Shown: positions 8,002 to 16,344 of the stretch, piece after piece | Layout of the letters: each line of letters begins with the position of its first letter | Numbering within the stretch: position 1 is the stretch's first letter | NCBI RefSeq assembly: GCF_037974265.1 | Contig: NZ_CP150233.1 | Location: 5,828,001-5,892,000, forward strand | DNA length: 64,000 nucleotides | Source of the DNA: Paenibacillus sp. FSL R5-0623 | GTDB lineage: Bacteria > Bacillota > Bacilli > Paenibacillales > Paenibacillaceae | Direction: 5' to 3' | Program-made: the position numbers and the translations under genes | Notes under the pieces: generated by a model | What the model was told of the DNA's origin: nothing | Databases searched by the model: none | What the model saw: the letters and a program-made list of their open reading frames with translations, nothing else

Positions 8002-11000
8002 TTACGAATACAGCCATACGCGCATTAAGGATAACAATTGATCTGTCTGGATCGGTTTTTTCACATAATCAGATGCTCCGGCCTCAATACATTTGCCGCG
8101 ATCCTCTTTCATGGCTTTGGCCGTAAGCGCAATAATCGGCAACTTTTCAAACTGCGGGATCTGTCTGATTCGTGTCATCGCTTCATAACCGTCCATCTCT
8201 GGCATCATCATATCCATCAGTACCAGATCAAACTCCGAATTTTTGTCCAAAATCTCCAAAGCCTCTCGTCCGTTCTCAGCAAACGTCACATCCATCCGAT
8301 AGCCTTCAAGAACACTTGAAAGGGCAAATACATTACGAATATCGTCATCTACAAGCAATATTTTCTTGCCTTCAAACAACGTTTCCTTGTTGTGTAGTTT
8401 CTGCAAGATTCGACGCTTATCTTCCGGCAAATTGGCTTCTACCCGATGCAGGAACAATGTAGTTTCATCCAGCAAACGTTCCGGTGACTTCACATCTTTG
8501 ATAATGATGGATTCCGCATATTTGCGCAGCTTCATTTCTTCCTTGGAATCCAGTTCTTTGCCTGTATAAATTATAATCGGCAGATCGTTCAGATATTCAT
8601 CATCGCGAATCTGGTCAAGCAACTCAAACCCGGTCATATCCGTTAACATCAGATCAAGTACCATACAGTCATAACGCTGGCTGTGTAATTCATTCAAAGC
8701 CTCACTACCTGTCGATACAGCGGTGATTGCAACATCATCATGACCAATCAATTCAATAATGGCTTTACGCTGAATTTCATCATCTTCGACGATCAACAGT
8801 CGTTTCAATTGATTCTCGGTATATGATTTGATATGCGAGAATGCTTTATCCAGTGAATCCTTGCTCGAAGGTTTTTTCAGATACGCAATGGCGCCCATCA
8901 TCAGACCTTGCTTCATATCATCAATGACTGAAATCACATGAACCGGAATGTGGCGTGTTGCCGAACTGCTCTTCAGCTCGCCCAGAATGGTCCAACCATC
9001 CATCACCGGCAATTGAATATCCAGGATAATGGCATCCGGCAGATATTGACGTGCCATTTCAAGTCCTTTATCCCCTTGCAGGGCAACAAGTGCTTTGAAG
9101 CCTCTTCCTCTCGCCATATCCATCAAAATATGTGCAAAGTTCACATCATCCTCGATGATGAGGAGGATTTTGTCACTCTCCATGATATTCTCCCGATCAT
9201 CTTCGATCTGCGTGACATCTGGAGTATGGGTAGGAGACAGATCTGTACCCACGCTACGCTCCGGATCAGGAGAGAGAATGGACTGATGACTTGAAAACAT
9301 GGTCCGTGCTTCGATGGACTGTTCATAAAGATCCTCTGAGGAAACAGCCGCTTCTCTTGAAGCACCTTCCTCTGCCAAGGCTTCCTCTTCATGATTATCC
9401 GGCAGGTACAAGGTGAAGCAGCTACCTTCCCCTTCGGATGATTCCACCTGGATTGCGCCACCAAGCAAACGTGCCAGTTCCCTGCTAATGGACAATCCCA
9501 GGCCAGTTCCACCGTATTTCCGACTTGTGGTCCCGTCTACTTGCTGGAACGCTTCAAAGATCAGATCCGTCTTGTCCGATGGAATGCCAATGCCCGTATC
9601 TTTCACACTGAATCCGAGATATTCCTGATTGGTGTTCATATAACCCGGCAGCTCTTCCGGTTTCATCCGTCGTCCAATCAGACTAACCGAACCTCGATTG
9701 GTAAACTTAAATGCGTTCGACAACAAATTCCGTAAAATCTGTTTCACGCGATGACTGTCGGTGTACACCCATTCGGGTAGATCGCTGTCGAAATCGATAT
9801 TCAAGTTCAGTTCCTTTTTATTCGCCATCGGTCCAAAGTTCTGTTGAACAAAGCTGGTCAATTCTTCCATTCGAACTGTCTCATAATTGATATCCATCTT
9901 GCCTGCGTCCACCTTGGACAGATCCAAAATCTCATCAATCATCTTCAGCAGATCCGCGCCCGACATGTAGATGGTTTGCGCATATTCCTGCTGTTTGTCA
10001 GTCAGATTTCCACCCTTGTTCTCCGACAATAACTGGGACAAAATGAGCAGACTGTTCAATGGTGTACGGAGTTCATGTGACATATTCGCTAAAAATTCGG
10101 ACTTGTACTTACTTGTCATCGACAGCTGTGTAGCTTGCTGTTCCAACTGTGTCTTCGTTTTCTCAATTTCGTCATTCTTCTCTTCGACTTCACGAACCTG
10201 CTCTTCAAGCGCCCGCGTCTTGGCAATGAGTTCCGTATTGAAATGCTCCAGTTCTTCCTGCTGACGCTGCAGCAATTCCTCAGATCGTTTAAGCGCCTCT
10301 GTCTGCTCCTCCAGATTCTCATTGGAACGACGAAGTTCTTCTTGCTGTGTCTGCAATTCTTCCGATTGAACCTGCAGTTCCTCAGTCAGTGCCTGGGATT
10401 CACGCAGCAGCTCCTCCACACGCAAACGACGTCGAACGTTGTTCAAAATTACGCCCAGGTTCATAATCAGTTGTGTGAACAACTGCTTGTGAAGTTCATT
10501 GAAACCTTCAAAGGAAGCCACTTCAACTACACCAATCAGTTCATCTTCAAACACGACAGGATAGATCATGATACCCGCAGCACGTGTTGAGCCTGAAGCT
10601 GAACCAATATGAACGTAATCTTCAGGCGTATTTTCCAGAATAATCGGTGTCATATCCAGCGCGGCTTGACCAATCAGGCCTTCACCGATGCGATACATTT
10701 CTTTACCAACATCTTCGTTCTCTTCAAATGCGTATGCACCGTAACGTCTCAATTCGTCGGGATGTTTCTCCTCATCGATCAGATAGACGACACCCAACTG
10801 AGCGCCAAGCACAGGTGTGAACTCACTGATAAACATCTGTGAAATTTGGCGAATAGAGCCAATCCCCCGAAGCAGCTCCGGGACTCTTGCGATGTTCGAA
10901 CTCATCCAGTTTTGATCCTGCTGAGCCTGTACATAAGCCCTCTCGATTTCCAGTTTTTCTTCCAGATCACTGGATACATCTTGGAACACACTGGCAATCT

Positions 11001-11727
11001 GACCAATCTCATCCTTGGATTTGACCTGAATGCGCCGAATGGTTCGATAACGTCCTTTACCAAAGCTGGTAATCATCATAGATACAGTGTTCAGACCCCG
11101 TGTAATACTCGGCAGCACCCACATAATGACACCCAATGCAAGCAACAACCCTGCAATCATGATACTTATCGTGATCTGTACGGCTCTCGTATACGCTGCA
11201 TTAGCGTTCTTGATCTCGGCATCAATCTCTTGGTCCTGATAACGGGAAAGAGCATTCAAACTATCCACAGCTTCTTTTTGCACCGCGAGTCCTGTTGAAT
11301 TGCGGTAGTTATTCGCATCTTCTACCCTGCTTTGGGACATCAGGCTGATCTGTCTCGTTGCATAGGAAGTATAAGCCGTCCACGCAGTATTCACACGATC
11401 CACCAGTTGATGTTCAGGTGCACTGTCTGCTCGGTTTCTTACTTCTACGAGGTTGCGATCGCCTCGATCCTTCATCTCCTTCAGGTCAGCGTCTGCTGCT
11501 GCAGTCGAGTTGTTTGGATTCAATAACAAGTTAGCCAGCACTTTAGCGATATCATTAACCTCTCCGCGTGCAGCAGAAGTGAATCTTACTTTGAGATAAC
11601 GTTCCTGATACATCTGATCTATCTGTTGATTACTGCTGTTCAGCCGTTCATAACTCACAAATGTGAGCACAATCAAAATGGCCATCAGAGCGGTAAAACC
11701 AATCAGCAGTTTATTTCTGATCTTCAT
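8002..11727 (-). CDS. rsbK: Large membrane hybrid sensor kinase with three receivers, RsbK-like
   Basis: A 1241-residue protein. TM1 (about 7-25), an extracytoplasmic four-helix-type sensor (about 30-185) and TM2 (about 188-212) are followed by HAMP, GAF (about 290-430) and a long Gln/Glu-rich coiled coil (about 435-560; EELQVQSEELQTQQEELRRS). HisKA (MSHELRTPLNS near 567) and HATPase_c (DTGIGIP, GGTGLGLSI) come next, then three consecutive receivers (about 870-985, 1000-1115, 1125-1241). Receivers 1 and 3 carry D and K in LDIQLPVMDG/LKKP and MDMMMPEMDG/VKKP; receiver 2 keeps LDLMLTDMTG but ends IIKDV instead of KP. It overlaps the RsbY-like phosphatase gene by four bases. Inference: it senses stress and drives that phosphatase by phosphotransfer; the MCP-like helices are the plausible methylation target of RsbM. 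Confidence 0.85.
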   Translation of the reverse strand: MKIRNKLLIGFTALMAILIVLTFVSYERLNSSNQQIDQMYQERYLKVRFTSAARGEVNDIAKVLANLLLNPNNSTAAADADLKEMKDRGDRNLVEVRNRADSAPEHQLVDRVNTAWTAYTSYATRQISLMSQSRVEDANNYRNSTGLAVQKEAVDSLNALSRYQDQEIDAEIKNANAAYTRAVQITISIMIAGLLLALGVIMWVLPSITRGLNTVSMMITSFGKGRYRTIRRIQVKSKDEIGQIASVFQDVSSDLEEKLEIERAYVQAQQDQNWMSSNIARVPELLRGIGSIRQISQMFISEFTPVLGAQLGVVYLIDEEKHPDELRRYGAYAFEENEDVGKEMYRIGEGLIGQAALDMTPIILENTPEDYVHIGSASGSTRAAGIMIYPVVFEDELIGVVEVASFEGFNELHKQLFTQLIMNLGVILNNVRRRLRVEELLRESQALTEELQVQSEELQTQQEELRRSNENLEEQTEALKRSEELLQRQQEELEHFNTELIAKTRALEEQVREVEEKNDEIEKTKTQLEQQATQLSMTSKYKSEFLANMSHELRTPLNSLLILSQLLSENKGGNLTDKQQEYAQTIYMSGADLLKMIDEILDLSKVDAGKMDINYETVRMEELTSFVQQNFGPMANKKELNLNIDFDSDLPEWVYTDSHRVKQILRNLLSNAFKFTNRGSVSLIGRRMKPEELPGYMNTNQEYLGFSVKDTGIGIPSDKTDLIFEAFQQVDGTTSRKYGGTGLGLSISRELARLLGGAIQVESSEGEGSCFTLYLPDNHEEEALAEEGASREAAVSSEDLYEQSIEARTMFSSHQSILSPDPERSVGTDLSPTHTPDVTQIEDDRENIMESDKILLIIEDDVNFAHILMDMARGRGFKALVALQGDKGLEMARQYLPDAIILDIQLPVMDGWTILGELKSSSATRHIPVHVISVIDDMKQGLMMGAIAYLKKPSSKDSLDKAFSHIKSYTENQLKRLLIVEDDEIQRKAIIELIGHDDVAITAVSTGSEALNELHSQRYDCMVLDLMLTDMTGFELLDQIRDDEYLNDLPIIIYTGKELDSKEEMKLRKYAESIIIKDVKSPERLLDETTLFLHRVEANLPEDKRRILQKLHNKETLFEGKKILLVDDDIRNVFALSSVLEGYRMDVTFAENGREALEILDKNSEFDLVLMDMMMPEMDGYEAMTRIRQIPQFEKLPIIALTAKAMKEDRGKCIEAGASDYVKKPIQTDQLLSLMRVWLYS

Positions 11728-12893
11728 TCATCCCCCGCCCCCTTATCCAAAGTAATCCAGACCAGACATTTATCATCATCCCGCTCCTGGGGAATTTCGT
11801 CGTCAAAAAACATGGCCTGCATGGCAGCTTCATTCCACTGATGTGAGCCGGTCAGTTTTTCAATCAGGAATTCATGTTGTTCCTCCTGCCCGCCCTGAAC
11901 AGCTTCCAATAATCCATCCGTATAGAGTGCAATATGCCCGTCACCCTCGTAATGGATCGTTTGTGGTTCAATATCCATCTTGTCAAATAAACCAACAGGA
12001 CAGCAGACGCTGTCAAATGTGGTGACACTGCCGTCGTTTCGGAAAAATAAAGCAGGTGGATGCCCTGCATTAACATAATCAATGCGCTTCATCCGTGTAT
12101 CAACGACCAGATAAATGGCCGTGAAATAATACTGCACCAATTGTTTTTCCAGATGGAGCTGGTTAAAACGACGGTTCAACTCCTGAATGACCTTCTCTGG
12201 ATCCACATAAGTGGTAACCGTATCTTTCAACACAGACGCAATAAACATGGTAAACAGGGATGAAGATATCCCGTGTCCCATCATGTCGAGCAGCAGTACT
12301 CCGTAACGGCCTTCCCCAAGGGGGTACCAAGAATAGAGATCACCCGCAAGCTCAAAGGATGGTTTATAGATGGCATGCACTTGGAACAACGGGTCCCTAA
12401 TTGCCGGACTTAATACAGCATTTTGGACCATCGCTGCCAACTTAAGCTCATCCTGTATACGTTGATCACGCTCTTTATGCCAATCCTTCTCCTGTTTCAA
12501 ACGAAGTGCGAGTCGAATTCTGGCCATCAGTTCGACTTTATTAATCGGTTTGGTCACATAGTCGGATGCACCTGCATCCAATGCTTCGGCAAGTTTCTTG
12601 GAGTCTCCGATGGCAGTCACCATAATAATCGGTATATCCTTCAGATTCTCAAATTTCTGCACAATACTGCAGGCTTCGATACCGTCCATCTCGGGCATCA
12701 TCATATCTAGCAAAATCAGGTCAATATCCGACGATTTTGGACGAAGTTCGTTGTTTTCCTCCCCAATTCCCAACACTTCAAACATTTCCATGGCGGAACT
12801 CGCCGTTACAATGTCACGATAGTTTTCTTTTTTCAGAATTTCTCGAATGATAATGACATTCGTCGGATTGTCGTCAACAATAAGTATTCTCAT
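11724..12893 (-). CDS. rsbY: Response regulator-PP2C phosphatase, RsbY-like
   Basis: A 389-residue fusion. The N-terminal receiver (residues 1-125; MRILIVDDNPTN, phosphoacceptor in LLDMMMPEMDG, lysine in VTKPI) joins through a helical linker to a SpoIIE/RsbU-type PP2C domain. The PP2C motifs ELAGDLYSW, LLDMMGHGISS, NAGHPPALFF and LYTDGLLEAV supply the metal-binding aspartates. Family knowledge: such proteins dephosphorylate RsbV-P when activated through the receiver. It is the first gene of the minus-strand block and is translationally coupled to the hybrid kinase. The ATG is preceded by AAGGAG. A TATAAT lies at 12956-12961 (minus) without a convincing -35, so the promoter is unresolved. Confidence 0.87.
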   Translation of the reverse strand: MRILIVDDNPTNVIIIREILKKENYRDIVTASSAMEMFEVLGIGEENNELRPKSSDIDLILLDMMMPEMDGIEACSIVQKFENLKDIPIIMVTAIGDSKKLAEALDAGASDYVTKPINKVELMARIRLALRLKQEKDWHKERDQRIQDELKLAAMVQNAVLSPAIRDPLFQVHAIYKPSFELAGDLYSWYPLGEGRYGVLLLDMMGHGISSSLFTMFIASVLKDTVTTYVDPEKVIQELNRRFNQLHLEKQLVQYYFTAIYLVVDTRMKRIDYVNAGHPPALFFRNDGSVTTFDSVCCPVGLFDKMDIEPQTIHYEGDGHIALYTDGLLEAVQGGQEEQHEFLIEKLTGSHQWNEAAMQAMFFDDEIPQERDDDKCLVWITLDKGAGDE

Positions 12894-13046
12894 TGATATC
12901 TCCTTATCTGTGGCGTCCGGGTTTGTCGATTCTTATTAGGTTAATACGAACGTTGATTATACAAATTTTGCATACAAAACGGCAGTAGACATAATAATTC
13001 CTAGTATAACTATAATCGTAAAAACAACAAAACTCTATCAATACGT

Positions 13047-13213
13047 GTTCAAAAAGACCGGTTTTCAGTACCGAGAAGATGGGATAAAGCTAGAAATGGA
13101 GTAGCGGAGTGTAGGGAAAACTACGTGAGCAACGGACATTTCGGCTGAATTCCATATTCGATGCTGATGATGCCGATAGGCATCCTTCGTAATCAAAAGC
13201 GGACTTTATGAAC
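13047..13213. repeat. 167-bp element with 19-bp terminal inverted repeats
   Basis: The ends GTTCAAAAAGACCGGTTTT (left) and, read inward from the right, GTTCATAAAGTCCGCTTTT match at 16 of 19 positions. The interior contains small palindromes (GATGCCGATAGGCATC). There is no coding frame of note. It lies in the 530-base gap between rsbY and the GSP17M gene, upstream of the rsbY promoter region. I recall similar sequence as an interspersed element of Paenibacillus genomes, but cannot confirm that here. It could be MITE-like or a structured intergenic repeat. Confidence 0.55.
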
Positions 13214-13303
13214 ATCCTTTATCAGTAAATAGCACCATCGCAGGGGAAATCCCTCGCTCGTTACCCTGTTTTTGCAGCGTCCTGATCCCGCTTCCAAACT
13301 TGC

Positions 13304-13353
13304 AAAAACATAGATAAGGAATGGGGCTTTCCCCATTCCTTATCTATGTTTTT
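13304..13353 (-). terminator. Long perfect terminator hairpin after the GSP17M gene
   Basis: A perfect 23-base inverted repeat (AAAAACATAGATAAGGAATG.. and its complement) with loop CTTT. The stem ends in A/T runs on both strands, so it can terminate in either direction. It lies 74 bases beyond the stop of the GSP17M gene. Confidence 0.85.
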
Positions 13354-13426
13354 GATTAAGCATTTTACATAAATGATTTAGAAGCTTGTCCATGTTCAGC
13401 AAACTTCAACTTGCAAGTATATCGGG

Positions 13427-13771
13427 TTAATCTTTCTTTTTAGCAATAACGAGTACTTTACCTTTGTCGAGTTCACTCTCGTAGAAGTCCGCTTCCGCTT
13501 CGGTAAAGCCCATCGAAACAATTTTGGCCCGGAGTTCATCACCACGTGAGCGGAACAGATTCGCCAAGGAATCAAATACGCCTTCTTCCTTAATACCAAT
13601 TTCTTTGGCATCTGCTGTATCAGCAATTCGATCTGTACGATCCTTCTCATGGGCGAGAACAAAGATTTGATCAGGAAGGTATCCGGTAATCTGCAATTCT
13701 TTCACCGCTTCTACCGCCTGGACTCCGTTTTCTACCACTTTTGCATAAGCTTGCTCATTGGTTGAATTCAT
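13427..13771 (-). CDS. General stress protein 17M (YflT-domain) family
   Basis: About 114 residues. The segment KVVENGVQAVEAVKELQ, then GYLPDQIFVLAHEKDRTD, and a C-terminal half with DFYESELDKGKVLVIAKKK match the heat-induced stress protein YflT/GSP17M domain. Bacillus members are SigB-dependent; the molecular function is unknown. I prefer ATG 13771, since GAGGAG is 10 bases upstream, over the in-frame GTG at 13780, which is too close to that site. A good SigB-like promoter lies about 50 bases upstream, and a perfect hairpin terminator follows. It is monocistronic. Confidence 0.82.
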   Translation of the reverse strand: MNSTNEQAYAKVVENGVQAVEAVKELQITGYLPDQIFVLAHEKDRTDRIADTADAKEIGIKEEGVFDSLANLFRSRGDELRAKIVSMGFTEAEADFYESELDKGKVLVIAKKKD

Positions 13772-13820
13772 CGTTTCCACTCTCCTCTGATTTAATCTTC
13801 TGTATCGCGCTACTTAGTAT

Positions 13821-13846
13821 ATAACCATACTATATGGGGTTGAAAC
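13821..13846 (-). promoter_or_regulatory. SigB-type promoter for the GSP17M gene
   Basis: On the minus strand GTTTCA (13841-13846), a 14-base spacer and GGTTAT (13821-13826), 50 bases before the chosen start. It is near-identical to the rsbV element. Confidence 0.65.
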
Positions 13847-13865
13847 GATTCGGTAATAACCAATC

Positions 13866-14399
13866 CTAGGAAACTGTATCATCAAAAAGATCAATGCCTT
13901 CAATCTGCTGAGATCCTGACTTCATATATACCTTCAGAGCCTGGTCTCCACGGAGAAACACTTCTCCGTCCTCTGCCACATAATAAGGTTTCCCGAGAGC
14001 ATGATGGATCGCTTCAATATTCATCTCAATTATCTTTCCGTTTAACATGATGTGATTCTCAGATGCATCGATATGCACATATTGAATAACATCCGTATCT
14101 TCACACAAGCCAACCTTCACATCATGAAAGTGATATTCAGGACACCCCAGATAAGGATCTTCCTGTTTATGCCCGGGCTGGCCCTTCTTGGCCAACAAAT
14201 CATCCATAGTGTCATCCAGAGAAATGCCATTCAGAGTCCGAAAATGCTGGAAAGTCTCGGATCGATCAACAGCCAGAGTTACCTCTGACGCCTTCTCTTC
14301 CATTGCCGTCCATTGCATATCGTGAGCAGCGGGTACCGCTGCCGGCTGAACGGAAAAGGGAGAAATTACGCTAAACATCACAAGCAGTAGTTTCATCAT
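13866..14399 (-). CDS. Secreted protein of unknown function
   Basis: About 177 residues beginning with a clear signal peptide (MKLLLVMFSVISPFSVQ, then PAAVPAAHD as a plausible cleavage region). The mature part has alternating DDTMDDLLAKKGQP and HHALGKPYYVAEDGE segments. These look like two copies of a short beta-alpha unit of the SmpA/OmlA-like or DUF4309-like type, but I do not recognise a family with confidence. One mature-part cysteine pair (LGCPEYHF, VGLCEDTD) could form a disulphide. ATG 14399 has AAAGG nine bases upstream; an in-frame GTG lies at 14408. It follows the DUF948 gene by 68 bases on the same strand and may share its SigB-like promoter. Confidence 0.6.
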   Translation of the reverse strand: MMKLLLVMFSVISPFSVQPAAVPAAHDMQWTAMEEKASEVTLAVDRSETFQHFRTLNGISLDDTMDDLLAKKGQPGHKQEDPYLGCPEYHFHDVKVGLCEDTDVIQYVHIDASENHIMLNGKIIEMNIEAIHHALGKPYYVAEDGEVFLRGDQALKVYMKSGSQQIEGIDLFDDTVS

Positions 14400-14467
14400 G
14401 ATTCTCACCCTTTCATCAGGTTCATCACCGCTCTGAAGGCTTCTTCATGGGTTACAAAGCGGTCATG

Positions 14468-14977
14468 TTACTTGCGCATCCGTTGCCATACATTCGCTGC
14501 AAGATCAATATACTTCATCCAGTTTTTCCCGCCCTTAGCTTCACCATTATATGTAGCTTCATAGGATTGCAAGGTACGATCCGTTGATGTAGCAGGAGGT
14601 GCAGTTACATGAACCGATTCAGCATGCTTGGTCTGTTCAGCGTTGTTACGTTTGGTTTGAAATTTCGCCATCAGCGTTGTGGAGACTTGTTTGGCTGCTG
14701 CCGTCACTTCATTCAACACTTCACCCAGATTCTCAACAGATTCCATAACAGGATCAATTTTTTTCATTTTGTGCTGTACATCCACCGTAATATCATTGGC
14801 GTGTCTTACTGTCTGCTTCACTTCATAACTAAGTTCATCAATGGTTTTCTGTACCTCCTGCAATGTCTGTGAGACATTGTCCAAAGAACTTTGAGCGGAT
14901 TTCAAGGTACGAATTAAAAAGAATACCAGTACTGCAAATGCCACTGCAATCAGGGCCACGCTAATTTGATAGATCAT
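14468..14977 (-). CDS. DUF948 (YtxG-like) membrane-anchored coiled-coil protein
   Basis: A 169-residue protein with one N-terminal transmembrane helix (about residues 4-24). A long coiled coil follows (LKSAQSSLDNVSQTLQEVQK, then TIDELSYEV and MESVENLGEVLNEV), then a low-complexity Thr/Ala region and a basic C-terminus (WQRMRK). This is the DUF948/YtxG plan. In Bacillus ytxG sits beside ytxH in the stress regulon; here the YtxH-type gene lies 13 kb away. A SigB-like promoter with GGGTAA lies 48 bases upstream and is divergent from the one serving the DUF1328 gene. Confidence 0.75.
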   Translation of the reverse strand: MIYQISVALIAVAFAVLVFFLIRTLKSAQSSLDNVSQTLQEVQKTIDELSYEVKQTVRHANDITVDVQHKMKKIDPVMESVENLGEVLNEVTAAAKQVSTTLMAKFQTKRNNAEQTKHAESVHVTAPPATSTDRTLQSYEATYNGEAKGGKNWMKYIDLAANVWQRMRK

Positions 14978-15024
14978 AGAAGAACCTCTCTTTCCATATG
15001 TGCATCAGTTTGTTATTGCTATAG

Positions 15025-15050
15025 TTACCCGGCGATTTCCCGGACGAAAC
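15025..15050 (-). promoter_or_regulatory. SigB-type promoter for the DUF948 gene
   Basis: On the minus strand GTTTCG (15045-15050), a 14-base spacer and GGGTAA (15025-15030), a near-consensus SigB site 48 bases before the start. Confidence 0.6.
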
Positions 15051-15099
15051 AATATTATATATCCCTTCATATATGCCTTCGCTTGGAAAAAAAACCAAT

Positions 15100-15125
15100 G
15101 TTTCAAGCGGTTAGCACTCGGTTAA
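15100..15125 (+). promoter_or_regulatory. SigB-type promoter for the DUF1328 gene
   Basis: GTTTCA (15100-15105), a 14-base spacer and GGTTAA (15120-15125), 73 bases before the start at 15198. It lies 50 bases from the divergent DUF948 promoter, so the pair forms a bidirectional stress control region. Confidence 0.5.
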
Positions 15126-15197
15126 AGTTAGACTACACAAGGCGGTGAGGTGAACACAACTCACTCCACAATCAAGTATACGAAAGGATGAATACTT

Positions 15198-15362
15198 ATG
15201 TTGAAATGGTCTGTATTATTTCTAATTATTGCACTGGTAGCTGGTATTTTTGGATTCTTTGGTATCGTTGAAGCAGCTGCTTCAATCGCGAAAGTACTCT
15301 TCTTCATCTTTGTTGTACTGTTCGTAATCTCCCTGATTACGGGACGCAGCCGAATGCGATAA
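15198..15362 (+). CDS. DUF1328 (YtjA-type) small membrane protein
   Basis: A 54-residue protein starting MLKWSVLFLI and ending TGRSRMR. It has two transmembrane helices with a GIFGFFGIVEAAASIAKVLF core, characteristic of the DUF1328/YtjA family. These tiny inner-membrane proteins are widespread and often stress responsive; their function is unknown. An AAGGATG-like ribosome binding site precedes the ATG. A terminator follows 43 bases after the stop. Confidence 0.8.
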   Translation: MLKWSVLFLIIALVAGIFGFFGIVEAAASIAKVLFFIFVVLFVISLITGRSRMR

Positions 15363-15405
15363 CCTCAGGTTCTGATATGACTGAGTGTTTACTAAACGAA
15401 TACAT

Positions 15406-15444
15406 ACAAAAGCCGATCGTGCTACCAAGCCGATTGGCTTTTGT
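15406..15444 (+). terminator. Terminator after the DUF1328 gene
   Basis: ACAAAAGCC pairs with GGCTTTTGT, with an inner CGAT/ATCG-type extension. The stem contains the terminal T run. Confidence 0.65.
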
Positions 15445-15734
15445 GCGTTCAGGCATAGTTCAACTTTTCTATACTATGTATTGCACTCCCTTCTGCTTTA
15501 TTCCAATCCGCTCTCGTATGAATCACAAAAAATCAGGACCTTTTTGAGATAGCCAACCCGGTTTTATCCCACCGAAGTATGATATTAACAGGCTTGCTAT
15601 ATACCCACATATGAGCCAGTTGACACTGGAGAATGCAAGAAAATATTGTTATAATTTGTGATTCATAAGGGTGCTTGCTTGGTTACTTGTAATCAGGACA
15701 ACATTTTACATACCTACCGAGGAGGAAAAACAAA

Positions 15735-16253
15735 ATGAAAAAAATCGTAAGTTTTGCCGCTGCTTTAACGTTGATGGGTTCGATGGCTGCTGCTGCGGGT
15801 GCTGAGGAAGCGGTTACTGGAACGGTGAATCCGGAAAAAGGAACAGAAGCTACAACAACGACAACGACCACAACAACTCCAGCTGTTGAAGTGAACAAAC
15901 CTGCTGTAGAAACAGTAGAAGGTACTGCTGAGACTGTAACAGGTACAACAACAGACACTACAGGTGCAGAAGGTACTTCAACTACAACTGAAACGCCAGC
16001 TACAACTACGGATGACAAAATGTTTGAAGAGCCACTCGTAAAACCAGGCGATGAAGTACTGGCACCAACGATGTTGCTGAACCTTCTGGAGCGCACTTGG
16101 TTCTATGATGCACCTAACGGTAAACCAATCGGTGCATTAGGTTCCCAAGTCATCGATACAACAGGTGAAGTGGTTGATGGATTCGATGGCGGCGAGTGGG
16201 TACAAGTATACACGTGGAAAGGCAAAGCGTGGATCCACGTTGCCATTCAGTAA
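15735..16253 (+). CDS. Secreted Thr-rich protein with C-terminal SH3-like domain
   Basis: A 172-residue protein. The signal peptide is MKKIVSFAAALTLMGSMAAAAGA. Residues about 28-95 are low complexity, dominated by Thr, Glu, Val and Ala, with a run of nine Thr encoded by mixed ACA/ACG/ACC codons. The last 70 residues (LLERTWFYDAPNGKPIGAL, GGEWVQVYTWKGKAWIHV) resemble a bacterial SH3-like cell-wall-binding fold. It is probably an extracellular or wall-associated protein of unknown role. GAGGAGG lies eight to nine bases before the ATG. It is monocistronic with its own terminator. The 370 bases upstream hold the DUF1328 terminator; a TATAAT at 15650 and a TTGACA at 15620 are too far apart to call a promoter. 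Confidence 0.65.
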   Translation: MKKIVSFAAALTLMGSMAAAAGAEEAVTGTVNPEKGTEATTTTTTTTTPAVEVNKPAVETVEGTAETVTGTTTDTTGAEGTSTTTETPATTTDDKMFEEPLVKPGDEVLAPTMLLNLLERTWFYDAPNGKPIGALGSQVIDTTGEVVDGFDGGEWVQVYTWKGKAWIHVAIQ

Positions 16254-16280
16254 CATCGTATAATCGTTCTAATGATAAGT

Positions 16281-16318
16281 AAAGAGGACAGCGCGCACAA
16301 ACGCGGCTGTCCTCTTTT
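16281..16318 (+). terminator. Terminator after the SH3-like secreted protein gene
   Basis: AAAGAGGACAGCGCG and CGCGGCTGTCCTCTTT form a strong stem around a short loop, ending in TTTT. It lies between convergent genes and may serve both strands. Confidence 0.85.
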
Positions 16319-16344
16319 GATTTTCCAAGATGTTCACTCCCTGT

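Noticed and set aside
15620-15655. TTGACA and TATAAT as a promoter for the Thr-rich secreted protein
   Set aside because: The two boxes are 24 bases apart, too far for a normal SigA promoter, so neither is called.
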